DNA of 64,000 nucleotides from assembly GCA_905233915.1 (NCBI GenBank), contig CAJOFM010000001.1, forward strand, positions 395,492 to 459,491, in the 5' to 3' direction. This document shows, one piece after another, positions 1-8,317 of the stretch (positions are counted from its first letter, which is position 1; every line of letters starts with the position of its first letter). A model generated the notes under the pieces. The model saw nothing but the letters and a program-made list of their open reading frames with translations. It was not told the DNA's origin and searched no databases. A program made the position numbers and the translations under genes. Source of the DNA: an uncultured Muribaculaceae bacterium (GTDB taxonomy: Bacteria; Bacteroidota; Bacteroidia; Bacteroidales; Muribaculaceae).

Positions 1-2
1 TC

Positions 3-698
3 ATCAACGGCGAGAAGTTCCACGGCAAGGCCCTGCTGAAGCGCGCCGGCACCTTGATCCGTAATGCCTACTTCGGCTGCGAGGATCCCGAGGAGCGCGC
101 ATTTGCCCTCGACTACTTGTGGTACCTGTGGTGCGGCAAGGACTCGCCCGCGTTTGACAAGAGCAAGATGGCGACCTTTGAGCGCTACTTCATTGCTGAC
201 AAGGACACGCACAAGGAGGTGAAGGGTGCCTACTACACCATGCGGGATAATCCCGAGGTCGTTGACCGCATCCTTGATGAGTTTGAAGTGAAGGGCGAGC
301 ACCGCCACATCATCAACGGCCATGTGCCCGTTAAGACCATCAAGGGCGAGAATCCCATCAAGGCCGGCGGCAAGCTCATGGTGATTGACGGCGGATTCTC
401 CAAGGCTTATCAGCCCGAGACCGGTATTGCAGGCTACACGCTCGTTTATCACTCCCGCGGATTTGAGCTCGTTCAGCACGAACCCTTCTCATCGATTGAC
501 GAAGCCGTGCGTTTGGGCCAGGATATTAAGTCAAGGCGCAGTATTGTAGAGTTGACCAACCACCGCATGCACGTCAAGGACACAGACATAGGTGTCGAGC
601 TGCAGTCTCAGATTGAAGACTTGAAGGAACTGCTCGACGCTTACCGCTCGGGCGACCTGAAGGAACGTAACCTGCGGCCAATTACAAATAAACGATGA
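3..698 (+). CDS. fbp: Fructose-1,6-bisphosphatase class III, C-terminal part
   Basis: Gluconeogenic enzyme of the cytosol that hydrolyses fructose-1,6-bisphosphate. Only the last 231 codons are present; the frame is open to the window edge, so the gene starts upstream, and the in-frame TTG near base 54 is not its start. The piece contains the class III signature region GHVPVKTIKGENPIKAGGK, followed by the VIDGGFSKAYQ segment. Known class III enzymes are roughly 600-670 residues, so about a third is visible. A strong hairpin follows the stop. The next gene is on the opposite strand and converges on it. Family assignment is confident. Confidence 0.95.
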   Translation: MNGEKFHGKALLKRAGTLIRNAYFGCEDPEERAFALDYLWYLWCGKDSPAFDKSKMATFERYFIADKDTHKEVKGAYYTMRDNPEVVDRILDEFEVKGEHRHIINGHVPVKTIKGENPIKAGGKLMVIDGGFSKAYQPETGIAGYTLVYHSRGFELVQHEPFSSIDEAVRLGQDIKSRRSIVELTNHRMHVKDTDIGVELQSQIEDLKELLDAYRSGDLKERNLRPITNKR

Positions 699-702
699 TT
701 TA

Positions 703-740
703 TTCAAGTCCCTGAAGTGATAGCACTTCAGGGACTTGAA
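703..740 (+). terminator. Perfect 17-bp hairpin after fbp
   Basis: Arms 703-719 and 724-740 are exact inverted complements with a 4-base loop. It lies 5 bases after the fbp stop. No strong T run follows, so it may act as a processing or stability hairpin rather than a classical intrinsic terminator. Confidence 0.6.
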
Positions 741-754
741 GTTTAGAGTTTAGA
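741..754 (+). repeat. Heptamer dimer GTTTAGA x2
   Basis: Two exact copies of GTTTAGA directly follow the fbp hairpin. This is the shortest of the 7-bp periodic tracts in the window; unlike the others it is in a convergent intergenic region, not before a start codon. Confidence 0.4.
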
Positions 755-874
755 GGGGTATACGCACAGTAGGGCCTCGCCTTGGCGTGGCCGCTTGCCT
801 CACGCTAAGACGCTAAGGCGCAAAGTTTTTATTTGTGCCTATTGTTTTCTTTATGTTGCGTCGTCGTGTGGGGG

Positions 875-2128
875 TTACTCGAAGCGCATGGTGGCTGTGG
901 GCTTGATGGTCGAGATGATGTGGCTGGCGCCCAGCAGGGTGAGATAAGATACCACGATGATGCCCACATTAAGCAAGATTAAGGCGGGGATGCTCAGCGA
1001 GATAGGAACGTAGGGCATGTAGTAGGCCGACGGGTCGAGCCGCACGATGTGACCATACTTTTGCAACAAAGCCAGCCCAATGCCGATGATGTTGCCGATG
1101 ATGAGCGCCTTGAGGATGAGTTTGCCCGTCAGGTAGATGAAAATGCGGCGGATGGAGCCGTTGGTGGCGCCCATGGCCTTGAAGTTGCCGATGACACGGA
1201 TGCGTTCCAACACAATCATGAGCATAGCAGAGATGAGCGTGAAGGCCGCGACAATCATCATCAGCGTCAGGATGATGATGACGTTCATGTCGAGCATCTC
1301 CAGCCAGGCGAAAAACGGCAGGTTGTTCTGGTGGGTAGTGGTGACGAAAAACAAACTTTTGCTCTCGCGCTTCACAGTGTTTTCGGCGAGCAAGGCATAT
1401 AGTTTGTAACCGTCGGACTCCAGGCCGTCGGTGTTCTTCATGTTGATGGCAACTTGGGTGCCCGTGTCGCCGTTCCAGCCGTTCACGCCCTGCACGATGC
1501 CGATGCCACCCACGATATAAGCGTTGTCAAAGGCTTCCAAGTCGGTCTCGAACACACCGCTGATGGTAAGGTTCCTCACCTTGATGCTGTTATCGATGAA
1601 ATAGGTGAGCACTTTGTCGCCGGCATGCAGTTGCAGACGGTTGGCGACTGTCTTGGAAATGATAATCTGATTGCTTGACGCCGTGTCGCTCACCACAGGG
1701 ATGTCACCCTCGATGAGCTTGCTCTTCAGGTAGCGGAAATCATAGCCCTCGTCAACACCATGCATGATGATGCCCATGAAGTCCTCGTCGGTCTTGAGAA
1801 TGGCGCTCTTGTCGGCGATGAGGCTCATGCTCTCAATCAGTGGAGCGAAATCGCTGTTGTCTGCAATCGCTTCACGCACCTCGCGCCCATTGACGGTGAC
1901 ATAGTTCTCATCGATGCCCAGGGCGGCGTTGGTTACGCGCAGATGGGCATCCAAATGCATGATTTTGCCCGATATCTCGCCCTTGAATCCCATGACGATG
2001 GCTATGGAAAGAATCATCACGACCACGGCAAGCACAATGCCGACAAGGGCGACAGTCAGGCTGGGTGAGCCTTTCTCCCGCTCGTTGTTCAGCGTCATGC
2101 GCCGCGCTATGAACACTTCATGATTCAT
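875..2128 (-). CDS. ABC transporter permease, LolC/LolE (FtsX-like) family
   Basis: A 417-residue inner-membrane permease. The N-terminus has a conserved cytosolic stub followed by one hydrophobic helix (residues 25-48, VALVGIVLAVVVMILSI), then a long periplasmic region to about residue 275, and three hydrophobic helices at the C-terminal end. This one-plus-three topology is that of the LolC/LolE family, which with a LolD ATPase extracts lipoproteins from the inner membrane. No ATPase partner is in the window. In Bacteroidetes the family is often annotated only as FtsX-like permease. The start follows a -7 element by only 8 bases. Confidence 0.85.
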   Translation of the reverse strand: MNHEVFIARRMTLNNEREKGSPSLTVALVGIVLAVVVMILSIAIVMGFKGEISGKIMHLDAHLRVTNAALGIDENYVTVNGREVREAIADNSDFAPLIESMSLIADKSAILKTDEDFMGIIMHGVDEGYDFRYLKSKLIEGDIPVVSDTASSNQIIISKTVANRLQLHAGDKVLTYFIDNSIKVRNLTISGVFETDLEAFDNAYIVGGIGIVQGVNGWNGDTGTQVAINMKNTDGLESDGYKLYALLAENTVKRESKSLFFVTTTHQNNLPFFAWLEMLDMNVIIILTLMMIVAAFTLISAMLMIVLERIRVIGNFKAMGATNGSIRRIFIYLTGKLILKALIIGNIIGIGLALLQKYGHIVRLDPSAYYMPYVPISLSIPALILLNVGIIVVSYLTLLGASHIISTIKPTATMRFE

Positions 2129-2136
2129 TCTGACTG

Positions 2137-2144
2137 CAAAAGTA
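2137..2144 (-). promoter_or_regulatory. -7 element TACTTTTG before the LolC/E-type permease
   Basis: A match to the Bacteroidetes TAnnTTTG motif on the minus strand. The ATG lies 8 bases after it, implying a leaderless or nearly leaderless mRNA. Confidence 0.55.
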
Positions 2145-2166
2145 GTGCTTTTTCAATTATTTCTAT

Positions 2167-2174
2167 TATTTTTG
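2167..2174 (+). promoter_or_regulatory. -7 element TATTTTTG before the metallophosphoesterase
   Basis: Match to TAnnTTTG 31 bases before the start at 2206. It is divergent from the permease promoter. Confidence 0.45.
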
Positions 2175-2205
2175 TTGTCTCAAAACGAAAAAACAATCCA
2201 CAATC

Positions 2206-4053
2206 ATGAAACGGTTATACTCTATATTATTATGTGTATTGTTTGCATTGTCGATGGCAGTGCAGGGTGGGGTAGTCAAGTTGGCTATCCTGAGTGATGT
2301 GCATGTGACGCCCGGCAATGCCAACGAGGGAAAACTGCGGGAGGCGGTCGCCGAGATTAACGCGACCGACGTTGACGCCGTCATGCTTAACGGTGACCTT
2401 ACCAACGAGGGCAGCGACGAGCAGTTGAGCAACATCAAGGGCATCCTGGACGAAATCACCCATCCGTTCTATATCATCCCCGGCAACCACGAGAACAACT
2501 GGAGCCAGAGCGCCTGCAAGACCTTCAATGACCTGTGGGGCAGCGACCGCTTCGTCTTCACCATAGATAATCTGGTGGTTGTGGGTATGAATTGCGGCCC
2601 GTTCATGAAGATGGGCGACGGCCACATCAAGCAGGAGGACCTGTTGTGGCTCGACAGCACCCTCACGGCAATGGTCAAGCCTGGCATGCAGGTGCTGAGC
2701 GTCAACCACTATCCCATCCTTGATGATCTGGACAATTATCGCGCCTATGTCGATATCCTCAAGAAGTATCCTGTTGTGACTCACCAGTGCGGTCACTATC
2801 ACACTTGGCGACTCTATGAGACCGACGGCATCAACGGCGTGATGGTGCGAGCATTGGACATGGGCGGCGGCAACTACGGCTACACCCTCATGAACATTGA
2901 CCTTGACCGCCAGTGGATATATGTCTATAATAAGGTGATAGGCAAGGACCCTGAGGTGATGTTCTCTTACCGCATCAATACCGACTATTATACGCCTCAA
3001 GTCGCCGAAGAACACTACACGGTGCCTAAAGACATCGTCATCGAGCGCGTGGTGGCGGACAATGCTTCCATCTTCACCCGCGTGGGCATTGACGAGAAGA
3101 ATATCTACTTTGGGAACTCGCTGGGTTACTGCAAGGCAGTGGACAAGAAAACAGGTGAATTGCGCTGGCAGTATAAGACCGATGCCATGCTGTTCTCGCG
3201 TCCTGCAGTGAGCGGCAAATATGTCGTGCTCCCCACCAGCGACAAGCGACTCGTGTGGCTGGACAAGAAGACAGGCAAGCCGAGTTGGCAATATGAGGCT
3301 GCAGGACCCTATGTGGCCGACGGTGTTGTCAAGGACGGCATCCTCTATCAGGGCGGATTCAAGACCTTCCAGGCATGGGATGTGAAGCGCCATCGCCTGC
3401 TGTGGCAATATAATGACATCAACAACTATTGTCAGGCGGCTCCAGTCATTGACGGTAACGATGTCATCTTCGGCGCATGGGATACCTACCTGCGCTCGCT
3501 CAATCGGCGCACGGGAGCCCTGCAATGGCAATGGAACAACGGCAGGAATGTGAACCTGTATAGCCCAGGCAATGTGGTGCCTGTTGTGACGCCCGACCGC
3601 GTCGTCATCGTGGCACCCGACCGCTTTGCCACGGCCGTTGACCGCAAGAGCGGTGTTGAGGTATGGCGTGAGAAAAACGATAACAAGGTGCGTGAGAGCC
3701 TTGGCCACAGTGCCGACTGCGAGGTCGCTTATGCCAAGACCATGGACGGCGAACTGGTCGCCATGAGCACCGGTGAGCAATATCAATTCTTGGGAAAAGT
3801 CGATTTGGGATTTGGTTACGAGCACGCCCCGTGTATCGTCCTCGAGCACAACGGTTACATCTACTGCGGCTCCCGCCGTGGCATGCTGGCCGTTGTTGAC
3901 TCCTCTCTTAAACTCGTTTTCACCTACCGGCTCGGCTCGAGTGAGGTCAACGGATTTGAGGTGGATCCCGCGACGGGCGATATCTATTGTTCGCTCATTG
4001 AGGGCTCCATCTGGCGCATCTCCAATCCTAGGAAAACTATCTCCCGCGAGTAA
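2206..4053 (+). CDS. Secreted metallophosphoesterase with PQQ-like beta-propeller
   Basis: Residues 1-20 form a signal peptide. Residues about 25-260 are a calcineurin-like phosphoesterase domain with the metal-ligand motifs in order: SDVHV (D-x-H), NGDL, GNHE, NHYP and GHYH. From about residue 285 to the end there are repeated blades of the kind VDKKTGELRWQY and LDKKTGKPSWQY, typical of PQQ-like (Trp-docking) beta-propellers. The two halves suggest a periplasmic or surface hydrolase whose propeller docks a partner or substrate. The substrate cannot be told from sequence. The gene is followed by the convergent trmN6 gene with a 37-base gap. Confidence 0.85.
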   Translation: MKRLYSILLCVLFALSMAVQGGVVKLAILSDVHVTPGNANEGKLREAVAEINATDVDAVMLNGDLTNEGSDEQLSNIKGILDEITHPFYIIPGNHENNWSQSACKTFNDLWGSDRFVFTIDNLVVVGMNCGPFMKMGDGHIKQEDLLWLDSTLTAMVKPGMQVLSVNHYPILDDLDNYRAYVDILKKYPVVTHQCGHYHTWRLYETDGINGVMVRALDMGGGNYGYTLMNIDLDRQWIYVYNKVIGKDPEVMFSYRINTDYYTPQVAEEHYTVPKDIVIERVVADNASIFTRVGIDEKNIYFGNSLGYCKAVDKKTGELRWQYKTDAMLFSRPAVSGKYVVLPTSDKRLVWLDKKTGKPSWQYEAAGPYVADGVVKDGILYQGGFKTFQAWDVKRHRLLWQYNDINNYCQAAPVIDGNDVIFGAWDTYLRSLNRRTGALQWQWNNGRNVNLYSPGNVVPVVTPDRVVIVAPDRFATAVDRKSGVEVWREKNDNKVRESLGHSADCEVAYAKTMDGELVAMSTGEQYQFLGKVDLGFGYEHAPCIVLEHNGYIYCGSRRGMLAVVDSSLKLVFTYRLGSSEVNGFEVDPATGDIYCSLIEGSIWRISNPRKTISRE

Positions 4054-4090
4054 TTGCGGGAACATTGCCTGCTGTTACTCTACAACTTTA

Positions 4091-4801
4091 TTACATCTTG
4101 AGGTAAAAGGCTGAGGTAAGCTTGATGTATTCGCTTGTGAAAGAGCCGTCGCTTTTGGCGATGGTAAGGATGTCCTCGTGGTAGGGGATGTCTTGTCGGG
4201 AGAATTGCCACAGGGTGCGTTTTGGGGCGGCTCCCTCGACTGGGATGACACGGGTGAGCCGTCGCACGGGCAGCGAGGCAAAGGCTGCGGCCTCGATGAT
4301 GTCGCGCTCGGCGTCGGTGGGGGAAATCATGGCTAGGATGCCAACATCGCTCAACAGGCGGGCTGCACCATCGATGAGTTGCTGATAGGATAATGTCGTG
4401 GTGTGCCGTGCTAGGGTGCGGCTGTCGCCATCGGGCAAGACCCCGTTGGTGAAGAAGGGCGGGTTAGAGACTACCAAATCATAGCGCTTGCCGTCATCCA
4501 TGTCATTAAAATCCATCAGATGGGCGGTGAGGCGGTCGCTCCATGGCGATCGGGCGAAATTGAGAGCGGCTTCCTCGATGCTGGCGGCATCAATGTCGAT
4601 GCCATCGATGCAGGCGACAGTGTTACGCTGAGCAACCATCAAGGCAATGACACCGCAGCCAGTGCCCACGTCAAGCACGCGATTTGCCTCATTGACAGGG
4701 CACCAGGCACCCAGCAGAACACCATCGGTGCCCACCTTCATTGCGGTGCGGTCATTGACGACCTCGAATTGCTTAAATCGGAATATTTTCTCTCGAGCCA
4801 T
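4091..4801 (-). CDS. trmN6: tRNA1(Val) (adenine(37)-N6)-methyltransferase
   Basis: A 236-residue SAM-dependent methyltransferase. Motif I is VLDVGTGCGVIALMVAQR near residue 43 and the amino-methyltransferase signature is SNPPFF near residue 110. NPPF motifs mark N6-adenine or N5-glutamine methyltransferases. Length and overall sequence fit the YfiC/TrmN6 group, which methylates A37 of tRNA-Val. The start has a -7 element only 10 bases upstream. Other members of the NPPY/F class are possible but less likely. Confidence 0.85.
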   Translation of the reverse strand: MAREKIFRFKQFEVVNDRTAMKVGTDGVLLGAWCPVNEANRVLDVGTGCGVIALMVAQRNTVACIDGIDIDAASIEEAALNFARSPWSDRLTAHLMDFNDMDDGKRYDLVVSNPPFFTNGVLPDGDSRTLARHTTTLSYQQLIDGAARLLSDVGILAMISPTDAERDIIEAAAFASLPVRRLTRVIPVEGAAPKRTLWQFSRQDIPYHEDILTIAKSDGSFTSEYIKLTSAFYLKM

Positions 4802-4811
4802 ATTTTCGGTG

Positions 4812-4819
4812 CAAATGTA
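4812..4819 (-). promoter_or_regulatory. -7 element TACATTTG before trmN6
   Basis: Minus-strand TAnnTTTG match with the ATG 10 bases downstream, again implying an extremely short leader. Confidence 0.5.
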
Positions 4820-5088
4820 GTCAAAAAATGTCGATTCGTCGAATTCATACCAAATAACTCCATTTTGGGCTGTTTTATGGCATGATATTTGCCCTCATGG
4901 TGTGGCTATAAAGTTAAAAAATCAGGCATTTAGCATTTTTTCACGCATTAAAGCATTTGCTAATTCTTTTTACTTTATAACTTGCAACGCTTTTTATGGA
5001 CTTTTAAACAATCGTCTTAAACTTTTTTAAAAGGTTAAAGTCTAAATGACAGAAAAAGAATTATGAATTTTTTTAAACGTAATAAATT
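4820..5088. other. AT-rich divergent intergenic region
   Basis: About 270 bases rich in A and T runs between trmN6 and the Trp-rich protein gene. It contains several T-rich and A-rich stretches, but I found no clean TAnnTTTG element for the plus-strand gene, no open frame of interest and no convincing RNA fold. The promoter of the downstream pair probably lies here. Confidence 0.4.
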
Positions 5089-6291
5089 ATGAAGTACCGT
5101 TTTTATGCATTGATTGGTCTGCTGGCCTTGAGCGCCGGCGCGATTTTACAAGCACAGGACTACGATGACATCTATTACGATGCCTCGAAGTCGTCTGCCT
5201 CGACCAAGGCCAAGGTCGCTCAACCCGCCAAGACTGTTGCTGTCTATGGCGAAGTTCCCGAGAGGTACAAGGAGGCCGTCCAGGTCAACTACAGTACTAA
5301 TCGTGATGTTGACGAGTATAACCGCCGTGGGGCCTATGACCCCTCAAACATGCCCGCCTTTGAGGTGGACATCAATGGTGATACCATCTATTTTGACAAT
5401 GACTCCATCTATGATGACGAGGCATTTGCCAATACGCGTCGCATCGAACGTTTCTACAATCCTGACGTCGTGATCTTGAGTGATGATGACGATCTGGTGG
5501 AATTGTATTACAGTGAGACTCCCACCATCAACCTGATCGTGGGCAGCGACTGGGGATATGATTACTATGATTGGGGTTTCTATTCTTCCTATTACCCTTG
5601 GTACACTGGATGGTATGAGCCTTGGGGCTGGTATAGTCCTTGGCGCTGGCGTGCATCCTGGTATTACGGTTACCGTCCTTGGGGCTGGAGCTGGGGTTAT
5701 CATCCCTGGTACTATAGCTCATGGAGCTGGGGCTGGGGCCGCTCCTATTGGGATTGGGGTCATCGTCCCTATTGGGGCTGGAGTGATTGGAACTATGCTC
5801 CCAATCGTCATAACCACACCCGCTATGCGGACTATGGCGCTCGTCCTGGACTCGGACAACGTGCCGGATTGGCAACCAACCGTAACAACCGTGGCCGTGT
5901 GGATGCAATGGGCTCCAACCGCAACAACATTGGCGCACGCGGTGCCAGCAGCAACCGTGGCTCAAGCGTAGGCACTAGCACCCGCAGCCGTGGAGGCTAT
6001 GCAACCAGCCGTGGCGGTAACATGGGCTCACGCAGTAACAGTGGTGTTGTTTCCCGCAGCTCAGGCAGTGTATCACGCTCACCCTCGTCGAGCGGCAGCC
6101 GTAGCTACGGCGGCTCCTCCAGCAGCTCTCGCAGCAGTGGCAGTAGCTATAGCGGCTCACGCAGTAGCGGCTCGTACAGCAGCGGTAGCTCACGCAGCAG
6201 CGGCGGCTCCTACAGCAGCGGTGGCGGTAGCCGCGGCGGTGGCGGCGGTGGCGGCAGCACCGGAGGATCAAGTGGCAGTCGTCGTCACTAA
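5089..6291 (+). CDS. Secreted Trp/Tyr-rich and Gly/Ser/Arg-rich low-complexity protein
   Basis: 400 residues, function unknown. Residues 1-22 are a signal peptide (ending QAQ). Residues 23-150 are acidic and moderately ordered. Residues 155-234 hold 21 tryptophans within 80 residues, in W-G-W, P-W and W-S-W steps rich in Tyr. Residues about 255-400 are almost only Gly, Ser, Arg and Asn, ending in a run of glycines and SGSRRH. The aromatic block followed by a basic low-complexity tail suggests a surface, adhesive or matrix protein, but this is inference. It is 65 bases upstream of a FadL-like barrel gene and probably co-transcribed with it. Confidence 0.75.
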   Translation: MKYRFYALIGLLALSAGAILQAQDYDDIYYDASKSSASTKAKVAQPAKTVAVYGEVPERYKEAVQVNYSTNRDVDEYNRRGAYDPSNMPAFEVDINGDTIYFDNDSIYDDEAFANTRRIERFYNPDVVILSDDDDLVELYYSETPTINLIVGSDWGYDYYDWGFYSSYYPWYTGWYEPWGWYSPWRWRASWYYGYRPWGWSWGYHPWYYSSWSWGWGRSYWDWGHRPYWGWSDWNYAPNRHNHTRYADYGARPGLGQRAGLATNRNNRGRVDAMGSNRNNIGARGASSNRGSSVGTSTRSRGGYATSRGGNMGSRSNSGVVSRSSGSVSRSPSSSGSRSYGGSSSSSRSSGSSYSGSRSSGSYSSGSSRSSGGSYSSGGGSRGGGGGGGSTGGSSGSRRH

Positions 6292-6356
6292 TCCAAGCCG
6301 AGAAACAAGCGTTAATTTATGCCAATGTTACACACTATTATAATGTAATGACAATT

Positions 6357-8045
6357 ATGAAGAAGAAAGTTTTTGCCCTCTTGTTGTGCGGACTTCCTCT
6401 TATGCTCAACGCCCAGTATGCCTTTGATGCATTGCAGATGTCACAAACTGAACTCCGCGGCACCTCGCGCTTCCAGTCGATGGCAGGGGCCTTCGGAGCC
6501 CTCGGAGGCGATCTCTCGACGCTCACCCAGAATCCTGCTGGTATCGGTGTCTATCGTAACTCCGACCTGGGTCTTACCTTGAGTTTGGATTTCAATAGCA
6601 CTTCGTCAGGCGTCGATAAACTGAACGAGACCAAGTTCAACGTGAACAACGTGGGCTACGTGGGCGCTATCCGCCTCAACTCTGAGGTGGTTCCCAACCT
6701 CAACTTCGGTTTCACCTATAACCGTCTGCAGTCCTATAACCGCCACTACATTGGTGGCATCGCCAACATCCCCACCTCGATGAGCAATTATATCGCCGAC
6801 GAGTTTGTGAATGTTCCGGGTTACAGTGATGCCGACATGTATTGGACCGATGATTTCAATCCATATTTTGACGGTTATGCTCCCTGGATCGCCATCACGA
6901 CCTATGACATGCCAACAAATCAAGGTGGCTATTCGGGTATCATCAACCATATCCCTAATGTCAATGAGTATGGCAATGAAGTTCTTGATGAGGATGGAGT
7001 CTCTATGATAGGATCACATTTTCAGGGATTATATGGCCAGGGAACTGTAGGCAATGCTTATTATGAGATAGATGAGCGTGGTCACGCTGACGAATACAAT
7101 ATCGCTTTCGGCGGTAATGTGGCCAACAAGCTGTACTTCGGTCTCGATATCGGTATCCTCGATATGGATTTCAAGTCCTACCAGGCCTATGAGGAGGAAT
7201 TGGACGATGCTTATATCAAGGCCAATGATGAAGATGTGCTTTACGCTGACATCATCAATAGAAACACACGTGCTGACTGGGGCCTGTACAACTACAAGCA
7301 CACTGAAGGTACTGGTGTGAACTTCAAGCTTGGTCTCATCTGGCGTCCCACCCAAGCGTTGCGCCTCGGTGCCGCTTTCCACACGCCCACCTACTACGAT
7401 ATGCGTGACACCTACAGCGTGAGTGCGTCGATCAAAGCTTATGAGGACGGTAATATGCTCTACCGTGCCGATAAGCAGAGCAATGATGGCTATGATTACT
7501 CCAGTAGTTATACCATCTCCACTCCCTGGCGCTTTATGGGTAGTGTTGCCGGTGTGATCGGTACCAGCGGTATCATCAGCTTGGACTACGAGTATGTGGC
7601 TAACGAGACGATGCGCATTGGGGACGACCGTGGTAATAATTATCCCGATGCAACTGCCGACATGAAGACTTACTTCAAGCCTTCACACATCATCCGCGTT
7701 GGCGGTGAGTATCGCATCAACCCCAACTGGAGCTTGCGTGCTGGTTACAGTTACAAGACCACTCAGGTCGAGAAGGGTGTGGACAACTACGACTACAACA
7801 TCAACACATCCAAGGACGTCAGCCCCTCCTATCAGTACGACAACGCGGTTCATAACATCACCTGTGGCGTGGGTTACCGTTACAAGTCGATTTACACCGA
7901 CCTGGCCTATGTTCACAAGATGCGTGAGAGCGTGTATAACGCCTTCTCGCCCATCAACGACAATTTTGGCTATGAGCCTAATGTCAGCGCTGATGTGACT
8001 GACCATAACAACCGCATCTCGCTCACCCTCGGTGTGAGGTTCTGA
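6357..8045 (+). CDS. OmpP1/FadL-family outer-membrane barrel protein
   Basis: 562 residues from the ATG at 6357; an ATG at 6348 would add three residues before the signal peptide and is less likely. The signal peptide ends near NAQ. The mature N-terminus carries SRFQSMAGAFGALGGDLSTLTQNPAGIGVYRN, split here as the recognisable blocks SMAGAFGALGGDLS and NPAGIGVYRN, typical of the FadL/OmpP1 group that forms channels for hydrophobic compounds. The remainder alternates aromatic and polar residues as in beta strands and ends in RISLTLGVRF, a C-terminal aromatic residue expected for outer-membrane barrels. The substrate is unknown. A strong terminator follows. Confidence 0.8.
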   Translation: MKKKVFALLLCGLPLMLNAQYAFDALQMSQTELRGTSRFQSMAGAFGALGGDLSTLTQNPAGIGVYRNSDLGLTLSLDFNSTSSGVDKLNETKFNVNNVGYVGAIRLNSEVVPNLNFGFTYNRLQSYNRHYIGGIANIPTSMSNYIADEFVNVPGYSDADMYWTDDFNPYFDGYAPWIAITTYDMPTNQGGYSGIINHIPNVNEYGNEVLDEDGVSMIGSHFQGLYGQGTVGNAYYEIDERGHADEYNIAFGGNVANKLYFGLDIGILDMDFKSYQAYEEELDDAYIKANDEDVLYADIINRNTRADWGLYNYKHTEGTGVNFKLGLIWRPTQALRLGAAFHTPTYYDMRDTYSVSASIKAYEDGNMLYRADKQSNDGYDYSSSYTISTPWRFMGSVAGVIGTSGIISLDYEYVANETMRIGDDRGNNYPDATADMKTYFKPSHIIRVGGEYRINPNWSLRAGYSYKTTQVEKGVDNYDYNINTSKDVSPSYQYDNAVHNITCGVGYRYKSIYTDLAYVHKMRESVYNAFSPINDNFGYEPNVSADVTDHNNRISLTLGVRF

Positions 8046-8086
8046 GCAACGGAATGAAGTAACGAGATTACGTTTAAAAATCCTGT

Positions 8087-8126
8087 CTGGCAATGCGTGA
8101 TAGTCACGTGTTGCCAGTTTTTTTTT
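8087..8126 (+). terminator. Intrinsic terminator after the FadL-like gene
   Basis: A 14-bp stem (8087-8100 with 8104-8117, including two G-U wobbles), a 3-base loop and a run of nine T. Confidence 0.9.
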
Positions 8127-8283
8127 GTCTTATTTTGAAACAATATTCCGGGTATTTGATAGTTCTTTATAATTCAGAGACCGTGAAAATCAGGACACTA
8201 CGCTGTCACCCGTCTGGACTCCATTTGCTCAAGCAGTAAGGAAAAAATATGCAAGCCAGTAACACCAATTCTGAAAAATAATG

Positions 8284-8291
8284 TACTTTTG
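8284..8291 (+). promoter_or_regulatory. -7 element TACTTTTG before the deiminase gene
   Basis: TAnnTTTG match 26 bases before the start codon at 8318. I saw no clear -33 element. Confidence 0.5.
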
Positions 8292-8317
8292 CACTACGCT
8301 AATTAACTCATGTTATT

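Noticed and set aside
1-698. Short fructose-bisphosphatase starting at an internal TTG
   Set aside because: The frame is open through base 3 and the protein matches only the C-terminal third of the family; it is cut by the window edge.
774-830. GC-rich stretch with ACGCTAAG-type repeats after fbp
   Set aside because: It can form a weak 9-bp stem with one wobble pair but has too little structure to call a second terminator or a repeat family from one copy.
2230-4065. 611-codon open frame opposite the metallophosphoesterase
   Set aside because: It lies entirely antisense to a gene with clear domain motifs, has no recognisable fold and reflects codon bias. The same applies to the antisense frames at 24206-25996, 42099-43766 and 51459-53018.
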